From Micrococcales bacterium (GTDB lineage Bacteria > Actinomycetota > Actinomycetes > Actinomycetales > Cellulomonadaceae): a DNA stretch of 7,270 bases. The position numbers and the translations under genes are program-made. This document shows positions 1-6,338 of this stretch, in pieces (positions within the stretch are counted from its first letter, which is position 1; each line of letters starts with the position of its first letter). Where the stretch lies: contig WRCL01000081.1 of NCBI GenBank assembly GCA_009783975.1, forward strand, positions 1 to 7,270, given 5' to 3'. The notes under the pieces are model-generated. The model saw only the letters and a list, made by a program, of their open reading frames with translations, did not search any database and was not told the origin of the DNA.

Positions 1-1
1 A

Positions 2-214
2 CGGGGTGCCTGGGTGCACCCAGACCTGGACTGTCTCGTCCTCGCGCAACGGCGCAAGGCGTTCGGCCGGGCCCTGCGCCACGCAGGTCCGCTGGACACC
101 ACAGCGTTCGACGACGCGGTGGCGCAGGTGGTCGCCAGGTCTGGAGCACCGGGCACACACGATGGTCCGGGACCCCCGGGCCGGAGTAGACAGTCGAACC
201 AGGAAGCGGGTTGA
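2..214 (+). CDS. ylxR: YlxR family (DUF448) RNA-binding protein, C-terminal part (5' truncated)
   Basis: The reading frame is open from the left edge and ends at TGA 212-214, giving the last 70 residues; the true start lies outside the window. The first visible residues, RGAWVHPDLDCLVLAQRRKA followed by FGRALR, match the second half of the YlxR/DUF448 fold: a G-R-G-A-(Y/W)-V segment, then a Cys-containing turn and a basic helix ending in (F/L)xRALR. The tail (about residues 45-70) is Gly/Pro/Ser-rich and probably disordered. YlxR is a small nucleic-acid-binding protein usually encoded between nusA and infB, and that neighbourhood is seen here with infB next. Its cellular role is poorly defined; RNA binding and a link to RNase P have been proposed for the family. 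An internal ATG at 14 is not the start, because the conserved motif begins before it. Confidence 0.85.
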   Translation, partial: RGAWVHPDLDCLVLAQRRKAFGRALRHAGPLDTTAFDDAVAQVVARSGAPGTHDGPGPPGRSRQSNQEAG

Positions 215-334
215 CGAAGCCGATGGCTGCCCGATGAGTACGCACTGATGTGCACGGTCATGAGTCCACAGCGATGAACGCCCCGTACTAGACGGTCCCA
301 CCCTGCCTCGGGTTTGGGCCGAGACAGGAGTGAT
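215..334 (+). other. ylxR-infB intergenic region
   Basis: This 120-bp stretch holds no plausible gene. It ends in the infB ribosome binding site. A weak 5-bp stem (307-311 with 319-323, loop of 7) lies just upstream of that site and does not cover it. A TACTAG at 286-291 is at best a poor -10 candidate with no matching -35, so I cannot say whether infB has its own promoter or is read from ylxR or upstream. Confidence 0.5.
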
Positions 335-337
335 GTG
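326..337 (+). promoter_or_regulatory. Ribosome binding site and GTG start of infB
   Basis: AGGAG at 326-330 sits four bases before GTG 335-337. This site decides the infB start. The frame is open back to a TTG at 314, but that would add seven unconserved residues and place the Shine-Dalgarno inside the gene. Starting at 335 gives the standard N-terminus (V/M)[13 protein letters not shown]. An ATG at 333 is in another frame. Confidence 0.75.
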
Positions 338-3184
338 GCCAAGGTCCGCGTCTACGAGCTTGCCAAAGAGCTCGGTGTTGACAGCAAGGCCCTGATGGCG
401 AAGCTCGGTGAGCTGGGCGAGTTCGTCCGCTCACCATCGTCGACGATAGAGGCTCCCGTGGTGCGCAAGCTGCGCGCCGCATACCCGGCCCAGCCCCCGG
501 CACCGGCAGAACCTCCACCAGCGCCGGTGGACACACCTGCGGCGCCGGCCCCGGTCGTGGCCCCCGAACCACCCCCAGCCCCGGTGGACACCACCCCGCC
601 GCCGGCCCCCCCGCCCGCACCGGTCGAACCTGTCGCAGACCAGGTCCGCGAACCGGTGTTCTCCGAGCCCGGCGACGCCGAGACCGAGACGGGCCAGGCT
701 GGTCCTCGTCCTGGGCCGCGTCCGCAGGCCCGCCCAGGCAACAACCCGTTCGCCCCGTCGCAAGGGATGCCCCGTCCTGGGGAACGTGGCGAACGCGGCG
801 AACGTCCCGAACGTGACCGGGGTGACCGTGGCGACCGGGGTGAACGCGGTGACCGTGGCGACCGGGCAGGACGTGCCGGTGGTCCCCGTCCGGGCAACAA
901 CCCGTTCGCCTCGTCGCAGGGGATGCCGCGTCCTGGTGAGCGTCGCAGCAGTCCTGGCACCAGCGACCGTCCCGAGCGTTCTGACCGGCCCGGTGGCCCG
1001 CGTCCTGGTGGTCCGCGCCCTGGTGGGCCACGGCCCAACCCAGGGATGATGCCGGGGCGTACGTCCACCGGTGTCGGACGTCCCGCAGGTGGCCGCTCCG
1101 GTGGCCCCGGCCGTGGCGGCGGCGGTGGGGGCTTCCGCGGCGGTCCTGGTGGCGGCGGCGGTGCCGGTGCGCCCGGCGGCGGTTTCGGTGGTGCTGGCGG
1201 TCGTCCTGGAGGCGGCGGCGGTCGTCCTGCTGGTGCAGGACGTGGGTCCACCCAGGGCGCTTTCGGGCGCGGTGGTGGCCGGCCGGTGCGTGGGCGCAAG
1301 TCCAAACGCGCCAAACGCCAAGAGTACGAGCAGATGCAGGCTCCGTCGGTCGGCGGGGTGATGGTCCCGCGCGGCAGCGGTGCCACTGTGGTGCGCCTGC
1401 GGCACGGGTCGTCGCTCAACGACTTCGCCGACAAGATCGACGCGAACCCTGCGTCGCTGGTCACAGTGCTGTTCCACCTTGGCGAGATGGCCACGGCGAA
1501 CCAGTCGCTCGACGAGGACACCTTCGCCCTGCTCGGCTCCGAGCTTGGGTACTCGGTCGAGATGATCTCCGCCGAAGAAGAAGACCGTGAGCTGTTGGAG
1601 ACGTTCGCCATCGACCTGCGCGCCGAAGAGGCCGCCGAGTCCGACGACGACCTGCAGCCACGTCCGCCGGTCGTCACCGTCATGGGTCACGTCGACCACG
1701 GCAAGACCAAGCTGCTCGACGCGATCCGGTCCACCGACGTGGTCGCCGGGGAGGCTGGCGGGATCACCCAGCACATCGGCGCCTACCAGGTCAAGACCAC
1801 CCACGAGGACATCGAGCGCAAGATCACGTTCATCGACACCCCCGGTCACGAGGCGTTCACCGCGATGCGTGCCCGTGGTGCCCAGGTGACGGACATCGCG
1901 ATCCTTGTGGTCGCCGCCGACGACGGCGTCATGCCGCAGACCATCGAGGCGCTCAACCACGCCCAGGCTGCCGGTGTGCCGATCGTCGTCGCGGTGAACA
2001 AGATCGACAAAGAAGGTGCGAACCCCTCCAAGATCCGCCAGCAGCTGACCGAGTACAACCTTGTCGCTGAGGAGTACGGCGGCGACACGATGTTCGTCGA
2101 CGTCTCGGCCAAGCAGCGCATCGGGATCGACGACCTGCTCGAAGCGGTGCTGCTCACCGCCGACGCCGCTTTGGACCTGCGGGCCAACCCCGACAAGGAC
2201 GCCCGCGGTGTGGCGATCGAGGCGAACCTCGACAAGGGACGTGGTGCGGTCGCGACCGTGCTCGTCCAGTCCGGGACGTTGCGTGTCGGTGACGGTGTCG
2301 TGGCTGGTAGGGCCTATGGACGGGTCCGGGCGATGTTCGACGAGCACGGTGACCCAGTCACCGAGGCGTTGCCCGCGCGGCCGGTCCAGGTGCTCGGGTT
2401 GACCTCGGTGCCCTCAGCCGGGGACACGTTCATCGTCGCCCCCGACGACCGCACCGCCCGCCAGATCGCCGAGAAACGCGAAGCGGCTGAACGGGCAGCG
2501 TTGCTGGCGAAACGCCGTAAGCGCATCAGCCTGGAAGACTTCACCCAGGCGCTGGCGGCAGGCAAGGTCGAGACGCTCAACCTCGTCATCAAAGGCGACG
2601 TGTCTGGTGCTGTCGAGGCCCTGGAAGACGCCTTGTTGAAGATCGACGTCGGCGAGGAGGTCGCCTTGCGCGTCATCCACCGCGGCGTCGGGGCGATCAC
2701 CCAGAACGACGTCAACCTCGCCACGGTCGACAACGCGATCATCATCGGCTTCAACGTCAAGTTCGCCGAGAGGGTCGAAGACCTCGCTGACCGCGAAGGC
2801 GTCGACGTGCGTTTCTACTCGGTCATCTACCAGGCGATCGACGATGTCGAAGCAGCCCTCAAAGGCATGCTCAAACCCGAGTACGAGGAGGTCCAGCTCG
2901 GTACCGCGCAGGTGCGCGAGGTGTTCCGCTCCTCGAAGTTCGGCAACATCGCTGGGTCGTTGGTGCGCAGCGGCGAGATCCGCCGCGGTGCCAAGGCGCG
3001 CGTCCTGCGCAGCGGGAAGGTCATCGGGGACAACCTGTCCATCGACTCGCTCAAACGTTTCAAGGACGACGCGACCGAGGTCCGCGAAGGGTACGAGTGC
3101 GGTATCGGCCTGGGGTCGTACAACGACATCACCGTCGACGACGTCATCGAGACCTTCGAGATGCGCGAGAAACCCCGCGTGTGA
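335..3184 (+). CDS. infB: Translation initiation factor IF2 (bacterial, long actinobacterial form)
   Basis: This is the 949-residue GTPase that places initiator fMet-tRNA on the 30S subunit and promotes 50S joining. Residues 1-50 form the IF2 N-terminal helical domain ([18 protein letters not shown]). Residues 51-330 are a low-complexity linker: Pro/Ala-rich to about 110, then Arg/Gly/Asp repeats, then a Gly-rich tract and a basic cluster ([10 protein letters not shown]). A second conserved helical region spans about 335-440. The G domain has all its motifs: G1 GHVDHGKT at 451-458, G2 Thr in GGITQHIGA (T478), G3 DTPGH at 501-505 with the catalytic His505, G4 NKID at 555-558 and G5 SAK at 591-593. 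The beta-barrel domain II, domain III and the fMet-tRNA-binding C-terminal domain follow and end normally. The protein is longer than the E. coli form (890) because of the linker. It follows ylxR, as usual, and no key residue is missing. Confidence 0.98.
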   Translation: MAKVRVYELAKELGVDSKALMAKLGELGEFVRSPSSTIEAPVVRKLRAAYPAQPPAPAEPPPAPVDTPAAPAPVVAPEPPPAPVDTTPPPAPPPAPVEPVADQVREPVFSEPGDAETETGQAGPRPGPRPQARPGNNPFAPSQGMPRPGERGERGERPERDRGDRGDRGERGDRGDRAGRAGGPRPGNNPFASSQGMPRPGERRSSPGTSDRPERSDRPGGPRPGGPRPGGPRPNPGMMPGRTSTGVGRPAGGRSGGPGRGGGGGGFRGGPGGGGGAGAPGGGFGGAGGRPGGGGGRPAGAGRGSTQGAFGRGGGRPVRGRKSKRAKRQEYEQMQAPSVGGVMVPRGSGATVVRLRHGSSLNDFADKIDANPASLVTVLFHLGEMATANQSLDEDTFALLGSELGYSVEMISAEEEDRELLETFAIDLRAEEAAESDDDLQPRPPVVTVMGHVDHGKTKLLDAIRSTDVVAGEAGGITQHIGAYQVKTTHEDIERKITFIDTPGHEAFTAMRARGAQVTDIAILVVAADDGVMPQTIEALNHAQAAGVPIVVAVNKIDKEGANPSKIRQQLTEYNLVAEEYGGDTMFVDVSAKQRIGIDDLLEAVLLTADAALDLRANPDKDARGVAIEANLDKGRGAVATVLVQSGTLRVGDGVVAGRAYGRVRAMFDEHGDPVTEALPARPVQVLGLTSVPSAGDTFIVAPDDRTARQIAEKREAAERAALLAKRRKRISLEDFTQALAAGKVETLNLVIKGDVSGAVEALEDALLKIDVGEEVALRVIHRGVGAITQNDVNLATVDNAIIIGFNVKFAERVEDLADREGVDVRFYSVIYQAIDDVEAALKGMLKPEYEEVQLGTAQVREVFRSSKFGNIAGSLVRSGEIRRGAKARVLRSGKVIGDNLSIDSLKRFKDDATEVREGYECGIGLGSYNDITVDDVIETFEMREKPRV
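731..940 (+). repeat. Duplicated [18 protein letters not shown] segment in the IF2 linker
   Basis: Two 54-base in-frame copies lie at 731-784 and 887-940 (residues 133-150 and 185-202), with starts 52 codons apart. The 18 encoded residues differ at only one position (Pro/Ser at residue 10), while the DNA copies differ at several synonymous sites. Between them (785-874) is a run of GER/GDR tripeptide repeats. NNPFA(S)SQGM motifs recur in actinobacterial IF2 linkers, so the motif is known in type; the copy number is a local variable. Confidence 0.85.
992..1036 (+). repeat. Triple GGPRP repeat in the IF2 linker
   Basis: Three tandem 15-base units encode GGPRP three times (residues 220-234). The units are near-identical at DNA level, differing at synonymous third bases. 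Part of the disordered linker. Confidence 0.85.
1088..1282 (+). repeat. Glycine-rich low-complexity tract in IF2
   Basis: Residues 252-317 are mostly Gly with scattered Arg, Pro and Phe, encoded by GGC/GGT runs. The tract leads straight into the basic cluster before the second conserved N-terminal region. It resembles RGG-type RNA-binding segments in composition; that function is inferred only. Confidence 0.75.
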
Positions 3185-3188
3185 CTGT

Positions 3189-3223
3189 GTCGTCTGCCGT
3201 ACCCCGCAGGTGCGGCAGACGAC
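3189..3223 (+). terminator. Hairpin after infB, probable terminator without a T run
   Basis: Arms 3189-3203 and 3209-3223 pair over 15 positions (14 Watson-Crick pairs and one G-U) around a 5-base loop. The stem begins four bases after the infB stop. No T tract follows, so this is either a U-less actinobacterial-type terminator, an mRNA 3'-end stabiliser or a partial attenuator. The next gene has its own promoter-like element, which fits termination here. Confidence 0.65.
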
Positions 3224-3271
3224 CGGTCCCGGTCGAGCCTGAGGCGGGGTCTGGGCGTGGTGGTGTGACGA

Positions 3272-3286
3272 TAGACTCCCGCCATG
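3272..3286 (+). promoter_or_regulatory. -10 element and leaderless start of the small membrane protein gene
   Basis: TAGACT at 3272-3277 matches the TANNNT -10 consensus and ends six bases before ATG 3284. Transcription would start at or beside the A of the ATG. No Shine-Dalgarno is present in front of the ATG, as expected for a leaderless mRNA, a common arrangement in actinobacteria. I see no convincing -35. Confidence 0.6.
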
Positions 3287-3673
3287 TCCGTCATGCCGTA
3301 CTCGCCCTACCCCCAGCCAGGGTTCTTGCAGATCGGTGACATCCAGGTCCGTGACGGGATGGTCCTGACCCCGGTCGGTGCCTGCCCGTTACGTGGCTCG
3401 CGCTGGACGATGATCGACCACACGAGGATCGACCGGCGCACCCCGACGTGGGCCGTCGTCATGTCGATCGTCGGGTTTTTCTGCCTGACCGTGTTGAGCC
3501 TGCTGTTCTTGCTCGCCAAGGAGCAGGTCGTCTCAGGGTTCGTCGAGGTCGTCGTCTCCAACGACGAGCACCGGTTCACGTACCGCACCGTCGTGCCGGC
3601 GGTGAACCAGATGGTCGTGCCGATGGTGCACGACCAGATGCGCCAGGCTGAGGCGATGGCGAACTATGCCTGA
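3284..3673 (+). CDS. Single-pass membrane protein of unknown function
   Basis: The product has 129 residues and I do not recognise a named family. The first 55 residues are polar: a Pro/Tyr-rich opening (YSPYPQPGFLQIGDI), then short strand-like stretches with RGSRWTMIDHTRI. Residues 56-78 (TWAVVMSIVGFFCLTVLSLL and following) form one clear transmembrane helix, ended by LLAKE. The C-terminal 50 residues are polar with strand-like repeats (VEVVVSNDEHRFTYRTVV) and a final helix with a HDQMRQAEAMA segment. There is no signal peptidase site, so it is likely anchored with a soluble domain on each side. The overall plan recalls uncharacterised actinobacterial proteins that combine an N-terminal FLQIGDI-like segment, one helix and LLFLLAKE, but I cannot name the family. 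The start is chosen from the -10 box six bases upstream; Met4 is an alternative. It sits between a probable infB terminator and rbfA, so its link to translation is positional only. Confidence 0.85.
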   Translation: MSVMPYSPYPQPGFLQIGDIQVRDGMVLTPVGACPLRGSRWTMIDHTRIDRRTPTWAVVMSIVGFFCLTVLSLLFLLAKEQVVSGFVEVVVSNDEHRFTYRTVVPAVNQMVVPMVHDQMRQAEAMANYA

Positions 3674-3709
3674 CCTGCTCACCGCGTGGAAACTGCGTGA
3701 CACGGCAGG

Positions 3710-3724
3710 CAAGATGGTGCCATG
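3710..3724 (+). promoter_or_regulatory. Possible -10 and leaderless start of rbfA
   Basis: CAAGAT at 3710-3715 is one mismatch from TANNNT and ends six bases before ATG 3722, the same geometry as the upstream gene. No ribosome binding site precedes the ATG. The 48-bp gap also holds an imperfect palindrome (3693-3708) upstream of the hexamer. The -35 is unclear. Confidence 0.45.
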
Positions 3725-4150
3725 AGCAACGACAACCCCAGGGCGCTGCGCCTGGCCGACCGGATCCACGAGGTCGTCGCGCAGATGCTCGACACCCGCA
3801 TCAAAGACCCACGCCTGGGGTTCGTCACGGTGACCGACGTCCGCGTCACCGGGGACCTGCAGCACGCCGACGTGTTCTACACCGTGCTCGGTGACGCCGA
3901 CGCGCGCGAGGCCTCGGCGGTCGCGCTGCAGTCGGCGACCGGGGTCATCCGCTCCGAGGTCGGCCGCCAGACCGGGGTGCGCCTGACCCCGTCGTTGACG
4001 TTCCACCTCGACGCGGTCCCCGAGACCGCGGCGCACCTGGCCGCGGCGCTCGACGAGGCCGCCCGGCGCGACGCCGAGCTCGCCCGTCTCGCCCAGGACG
4101 CCACACCCGCAGGTGAGGCAGACCCGTACCGGCACCCCGACGACGAGTGA
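3722..4150 (+). CDS. rbfA: 30S ribosome-binding factor RbfA
   Basis: The product has 142 residues. RbfA is a cytoplasmic cold-shock ribosome assembly factor that binds the 30S subunit near the 5' helix of 16S rRNA and helps its late maturation. The sequence shows the type II KH-like fold: an opening helix RALRLADRIHEVVAQMLDTR (7-26), the family hallmark DPRLGFVTVTDVRVTGDLQHA with the following ADVFYTVLG strand (29-57), a helix with the A-x-G kink (ALQSATGVIRSEVGR, 68-82), and the strand VRLTPSLTFHLD (86-97). The last 40 residues are acidic and Ala-rich, as in other actinobacteria. The length is normal. The final bases GTGA are shared with the truB start, which implies translational coupling. 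No Shine-Dalgarno is visible, and the start is supported by the -10-like box just upstream. Confidence 0.95.
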   Translation: MSNDNPRALRLADRIHEVVAQMLDTRIKDPRLGFVTVTDVRVTGDLQHADVFYTVLGDADAREASAVALQSATGVIRSEVGRQTGVRLTPSLTFHLDAVPETAAHLAAALDEAARRDAELARLAQDATPAGEADPYRHPDDE

Positions 4151-5073
4151 GTGCCCCCGCCCCGCAGCCACGTCGGCCCACAGCAGCCGACGGTGTCGTC
4201 GTCGTCGACAAACCCGCAGGCTGGACCAGCCACGACGTCGTCGCGCGGATGCGGCGCCTGGCCGGCACCCGCCGTGTCGGCCACGCCGGGACGCTGGACC
4301 CGATGGCGACCGGGGTGCTCGTCGTCGGTGTGGGCCGGGCGACCCGGCTGCTGACCTACATCACCGGCGCCGACAAGGAGTACCTGGCCACGGTGCGCCT
4401 CGGGGCGTCGACGACCACCGACGACGCCGAGGGCCAGACCGTGTCGACCGCCGACGCCAGCGCAGTCGCGCCTGCTGACCTGGTTGCAGCCGCCGCCGCG
4501 CTCACCGGCGACATCGAACAGGTCCCCAGCGCCGTCTCAGCGGTCAAGGTCGACGGTGTGCGCGCCTACGCCCGCGTCCGCGCCGGCGAAGACGTCGCGC
4601 TGGCACCCCGGCCCGTCCACGTCGCCGTCTTCGAGACCGGCGACCTGCGCCGTAGCGGTACGTTCACCGACGTCGACGTCCGCGTCGTGTGCTCATCTGG
4701 GACGTATGTGCGCGCCCTTGCCCGCGACCTCGGCGCCGCCCTGGGCGTCGGAGGCCACCTGACGATGCTGCGCCGCACCCGCGTCGGAGGGTTCACCCTT
4801 GATGAGGCCCGCACACTGGACGACCTGTCCGCGACTGATCCGCAGGTTCGCCTGCCGGTCACCACCCCCGCCGCCGCCGCCCGTGCCGTCATGGCCACCC
4901 GCGTCCTGACCCCTGACGAGACCCGCGAGCTCAGCTATGGCCGTCGTATCACCCGCCACGACGAACCCGACGACCACCCCCTCGCCACCATCGCCCCCGA
5001 CGGCACCCTCGTCGCCATCGTCGCCCCGGCCGCTGCGCACCTGCGCCCCCTGCTCGTCCTGGCTCCTGCCTGA
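4147..5073 (+). CDS. truB: tRNA pseudouridine(55) synthase TruB
   Basis: The 308-residue enzyme converts uridine 55 of the tRNA T loop to pseudouridine. Motifs are complete: VDKPAGWTSHDVV at 20-32, RRVGHAGTLDPMATG at 42-56 with the catalytic Asp51, KEYLATVRLG at 77-86 with the stacking Tyr79, QVPSAVSAVKVDGVRAYARV at 125-144, and CSSGTYVRALARDLG at 182-196 with the conserved Arg189. The C-terminal 70 residues form the small RNA-binding domain typical of actinobacterial TruB (ELSYGRRI, then LVAIVAP). The GTG start at 4147 overlaps the rbfA stop (GTGA). There is no Shine-Dalgarno of its own, so expression probably depends on ribosomes finishing rbfA. In many actinobacteria a DHH phosphoesterase gene (nrnA) lies between rbfA and truB; it is absent here. 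A strong terminator follows at once. Confidence 0.97.
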   Translation: MSAPAPQPRRPTAADGVVVVDKPAGWTSHDVVARMRRLAGTRRVGHAGTLDPMATGVLVVGVGRATRLLTYITGADKEYLATVRLGASTTTDDAEGQTVSTADASAVAPADLVAAAAALTGDIEQVPSAVSAVKVDGVRAYARVRAGEDVALAPRPVHVAVFETGDLRRSGTFTDVDVRVVCSSGTYVRALARDLGAALGVGGHLTMLRRTRVGGFTLDEARTLDDLSATDPQVRLPVTTPAAAARAVMATRVLTPDETRELSYGRRITRHDEPDDHPLATIAPDGTLVAIVAPAAAHLRPLLVLAPA

Positions 5074-5075
5074 CC

Positions 5076-5128
5076 GGCGAGGACAGTGGGAGGAACCGTC
5101 CCATTGTCCTCGCCCTGGGCTGGTTTTT
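5076..5128 (+). terminator. Intrinsic terminator after truB
   Basis: Arms 5076-5091 and 5099-5114 pair over 16 positions with one G-U and no gaps, around a 7-base loop (GGAACCG). TTTTT follows at 5124-5128, nine bases past the stem. The stem starts two bases after the truB stop. It should end the rbfA-truB transcript and insulate the next gene. Confidence 0.85.
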
Positions 5129-5132
5129 GGGC

Positions 5133-5138
5133 TAGGAT
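5133..5138 (+). promoter_or_regulatory. Putative -10 of the AbiEi-like gene
   Basis: TAGGAT fits TANNNT and lies in a locally AT-richer stretch just after the truB terminator. The start point would fall near 5145, leaving a leader of about 20 bases with the ribosome binding site. No good -35 is seen at 17 bp spacing. CAATAT at 5144-5149 is a weaker alternative. Confidence 0.5.
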
Positions 5139-5176
5139 GTAAGCAATATCGGGAGAGGCCCATCAATGCTTACATC
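5136..5176 (+). promoter_or_regulatory. Inverted repeat over promoter, RBS and start codon: candidate operator
   Basis: GATGTAAGCA at 5136-5145 and TGCTTACATC at 5167-5176 are perfect 10-bp inverted copies separated by 21 bases. Arm centres are 31 bp apart, about three helical turns. The left arm overlaps the -10 and the right arm overlaps the ATG at 5166. The arms are AT-rich for this genome. The likely reading is a dimer-binding operator for the downstream product, which has a helix-turn-helix; known AbiEi antitoxins repress their own promoter by binding inverted repeats. If transcription starts upstream of 5136, the same arms could instead form an RNA hairpin trapping the start codon. Confidence 0.65.
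5151..5168 (+). promoter_or_regulatory. Ribosome binding site of the AbiEi-like gene
   Basis: GGGAGAGG at 5151-5158 lies seven bases before ATG 5166. Unlike the upstream genes, this one has a normal Shine-Dalgarno, and it sits in the spacer between the inverted-repeat arms. Confidence 0.75.
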
Positions 5177-6146
5177 GGCACGGTTGTGGACCGGTCTGGC
5201 GACCGAGCACGGGATCGTCGTGGACTGCCCCAGCGGTGCCGCAGGGGCAGACCTGGTGTTGCGTGGTCCTTCTCTGCCGTCGACGACGTACCAGGTGAAG
5301 ACCTCTCGCCGCCCGGTGCACCCCTCGACGATCAGGCGCGTGGCGGACGGCGTGCCAGCCGGGACCCGGCTGCTGCTCGTCACCGACCGGCTGACACAGG
5401 ACCAGGTTGATGCCGCCGAGACGCATGGTGTGTCCATCGTCGCGTCCTGCGAGGATGGTGGCGTCGAGGGTGTGCTCGTCGATGCGGGGGGCCAGGCGCA
5501 CCACCTGTCACGTCCACCGGCAGCGACGCGCGCCTCACCCCGCCCGGGCCGGGTGCCGTGGGGCACCTACGCGGTGGCGTTCGCTCTGCTCGAGGCGCCC
5601 GCGGGGGACCAGCACGCTCTTGCGGCGCGCAGCGGGGTGTCGCGGGTGCGTGTGAGCCAGGTGCTCGGGCAGCTGGGCGACCTTGTCGTCCGCGACGCCG
5701 ACGGGTGGCGTCCGGCCGACCGTGCGGCCCTTGCCGCCTGGTTGGTCGAGCGGTATCCGACCACCCCACGCCTGGCGACGACCTGGACGGTCCTCGACCC
5801 CCCGGTCCACGCCGCGACGACCATCTCCGGGCACCTGGGTGAGCTTGGTGTCCGCCATGCAGTCAGCGGCGACGTCGCCGCCGACACCTGGGCGCCATGG
5901 GCCCGCCCAGCCACCGCGTGGGTGTGGGCCGCCAATCTCGCCGACCTCAGCGCAGTCGGCGCAACCCCAGCCACCCCGGAGACAGCCACGGTGACCCTTG
6001 CTGTCAGCGCCGACCCGAACCTGCTCGCCGCCATCGCTGCCCAGCCGTCCTTGCCCCTGCTGTCCCCGTGGCGGGTGTGGGTCGACCTGGTCCACCAGAA
6101 CAACACCCCCGCCGCGACAGTCCTGATGAACAGGCTGTTGCGATGA
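5166..6146 (+). CDS. AbiEi-family antitoxin-like protein with N-terminal PD-(D/E)xK-like region and helix-turn-helix
   Basis: The product has 326 residues and three visible parts. Residues 1-108 read as a Mrr/PD-(D/E)xK-like fold: a first helix (SARLWTGLATEHGI), a strand with Asp29 (GADLVL), the strand YQVK (Gln43-x-Lys45) that would supply a QxK half-site, then LLLVTDRLTQDQVDAA and VSIV, like the last strands and helix of Mrr domains. A linker (109-130) is Pro/Arg-rich. Residues 131-185 contain a winged helix-turn-helix (ALAARSGVSRVRVSQVLGQL at 151-170). Residues 186-326 resemble the C-terminal region of AbiEi antitoxins: AAWLVERYPTT, WTVLDPP, an LGELGVRHAVSGDVAA segment, then LLSPWRVWVDLVHQNN and a closing helix. 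AbiEi proteins neutralise AbiEii nucleotidyltransferase toxins and repress their own operon. The stop overlaps the next ORF by ATGA, as in abiEi-abiEii pairs. The domain calls are from memory of the families and the fold assignment is inferred. Whether the nuclease-like part is active is unknown. Confidence 0.75.
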   Translation: MLTSARLWTGLATEHGIVVDCPSGAAGADLVLRGPSLPSTTYQVKTSRRPVHPSTIRRVADGVPAGTRLLLVTDRLTQDQVDAAETHGVSIVASCEDGGVEGVLVDAGGQAHHLSRPPAATRASPRPGRVPWGTYAVAFALLEAPAGDQHALAARSGVSRVRVSQVLGQLGDLVVRDADGWRPADRAALAAWLVERYPTTPRLATTWTVLDPPVHAATTISGHLGELGVRHAVSGDVAADTWAPWARPATAWVWAANLADLSAVGATPATPETATVTLAVSADPNLLAAIAAQPSLPLLSPWRVWVDLVHQNNTPAATVLMNRLLR

Positions 6147-6328
6147 CCCAGCTGCGGTTGGTCTCTGCGTCGCACGTGGCGGACAAAGCGTGGAAGGCCG
6201 CAGCCGATGTCGCCGCCGTGGGGCTGGAGCTCGGCATCGGGTACCTCCGGCCTCGCCCGGGCGTTCGTCCTGCGGGACTGGGTGGCCGTGGGGGCTGTGG
6301 GGGTGGCAGGCTTGGCCGTCGTGACTGA
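6143..6328 (+). pseudogene. Short ORF at the AbiEii position, probable truncated toxin remnant
   Basis: The ATG at 6143 overlaps the upstream stop (ATGA), and the frame ends at TGA 6326-6328 after 61 codons. Residues 1-32 (MTQLRLVSASHVADKAWKAA, then ADVAAVGLELGI) read as a real protein start with GC-rich third positions. After that (residues 33-61) the translation turns into Arg/Gly/Pro low complexity, typical of an out-of-frame GC-rich read. AbiEii-type nucleotidyltransferases usually have well over 200 residues and a Gly-Gly motif soon after such a beginning; none is present. I infer an internal deletion plus frameshift. Alternatively it is a genuine short ORF that only couples translation to ribF, 22 bases downstream. 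Confidence 0.5.
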
Positions 6329-6338
6329 TGTGATCGCA

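Noticed and set aside
307..323. 5-bp hairpin before the infB ribosome binding site, considered as a riboswitch or attenuator
   Set aside because: Too short and isolated; it does not cover the Shine-Dalgarno and has no T run.
314..334. TTG at 314 as the infB start
   Set aside because: It adds seven unconserved residues and puts the AGGAG site inside the gene; GTG 335 gives the family N-terminus.
431..2347. Long minus-strand ORFs opposite infB (288-1031, 352-1683, 431-2347)
   Set aside because: They mirror a confirmed gene in a GC-rich genome, have Arg/Gly/Pro/Thr-biased translations with no recognisable domain, and overlap each other.
3693..3708. Imperfect palindrome CTGCGTGACACGGCAG ahead of rbfA, considered as an operator
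   Set aside because: Only short interrupted arms; expected by chance in this composition and without a second copy.
5897..6142. Upstream extension of the short ORF back to 5897
   Set aside because: This part lies inside the AbiEi-like gene in another frame and reads as Arg/Pro-rich noise; the ATG at 6143 is the sensible start.
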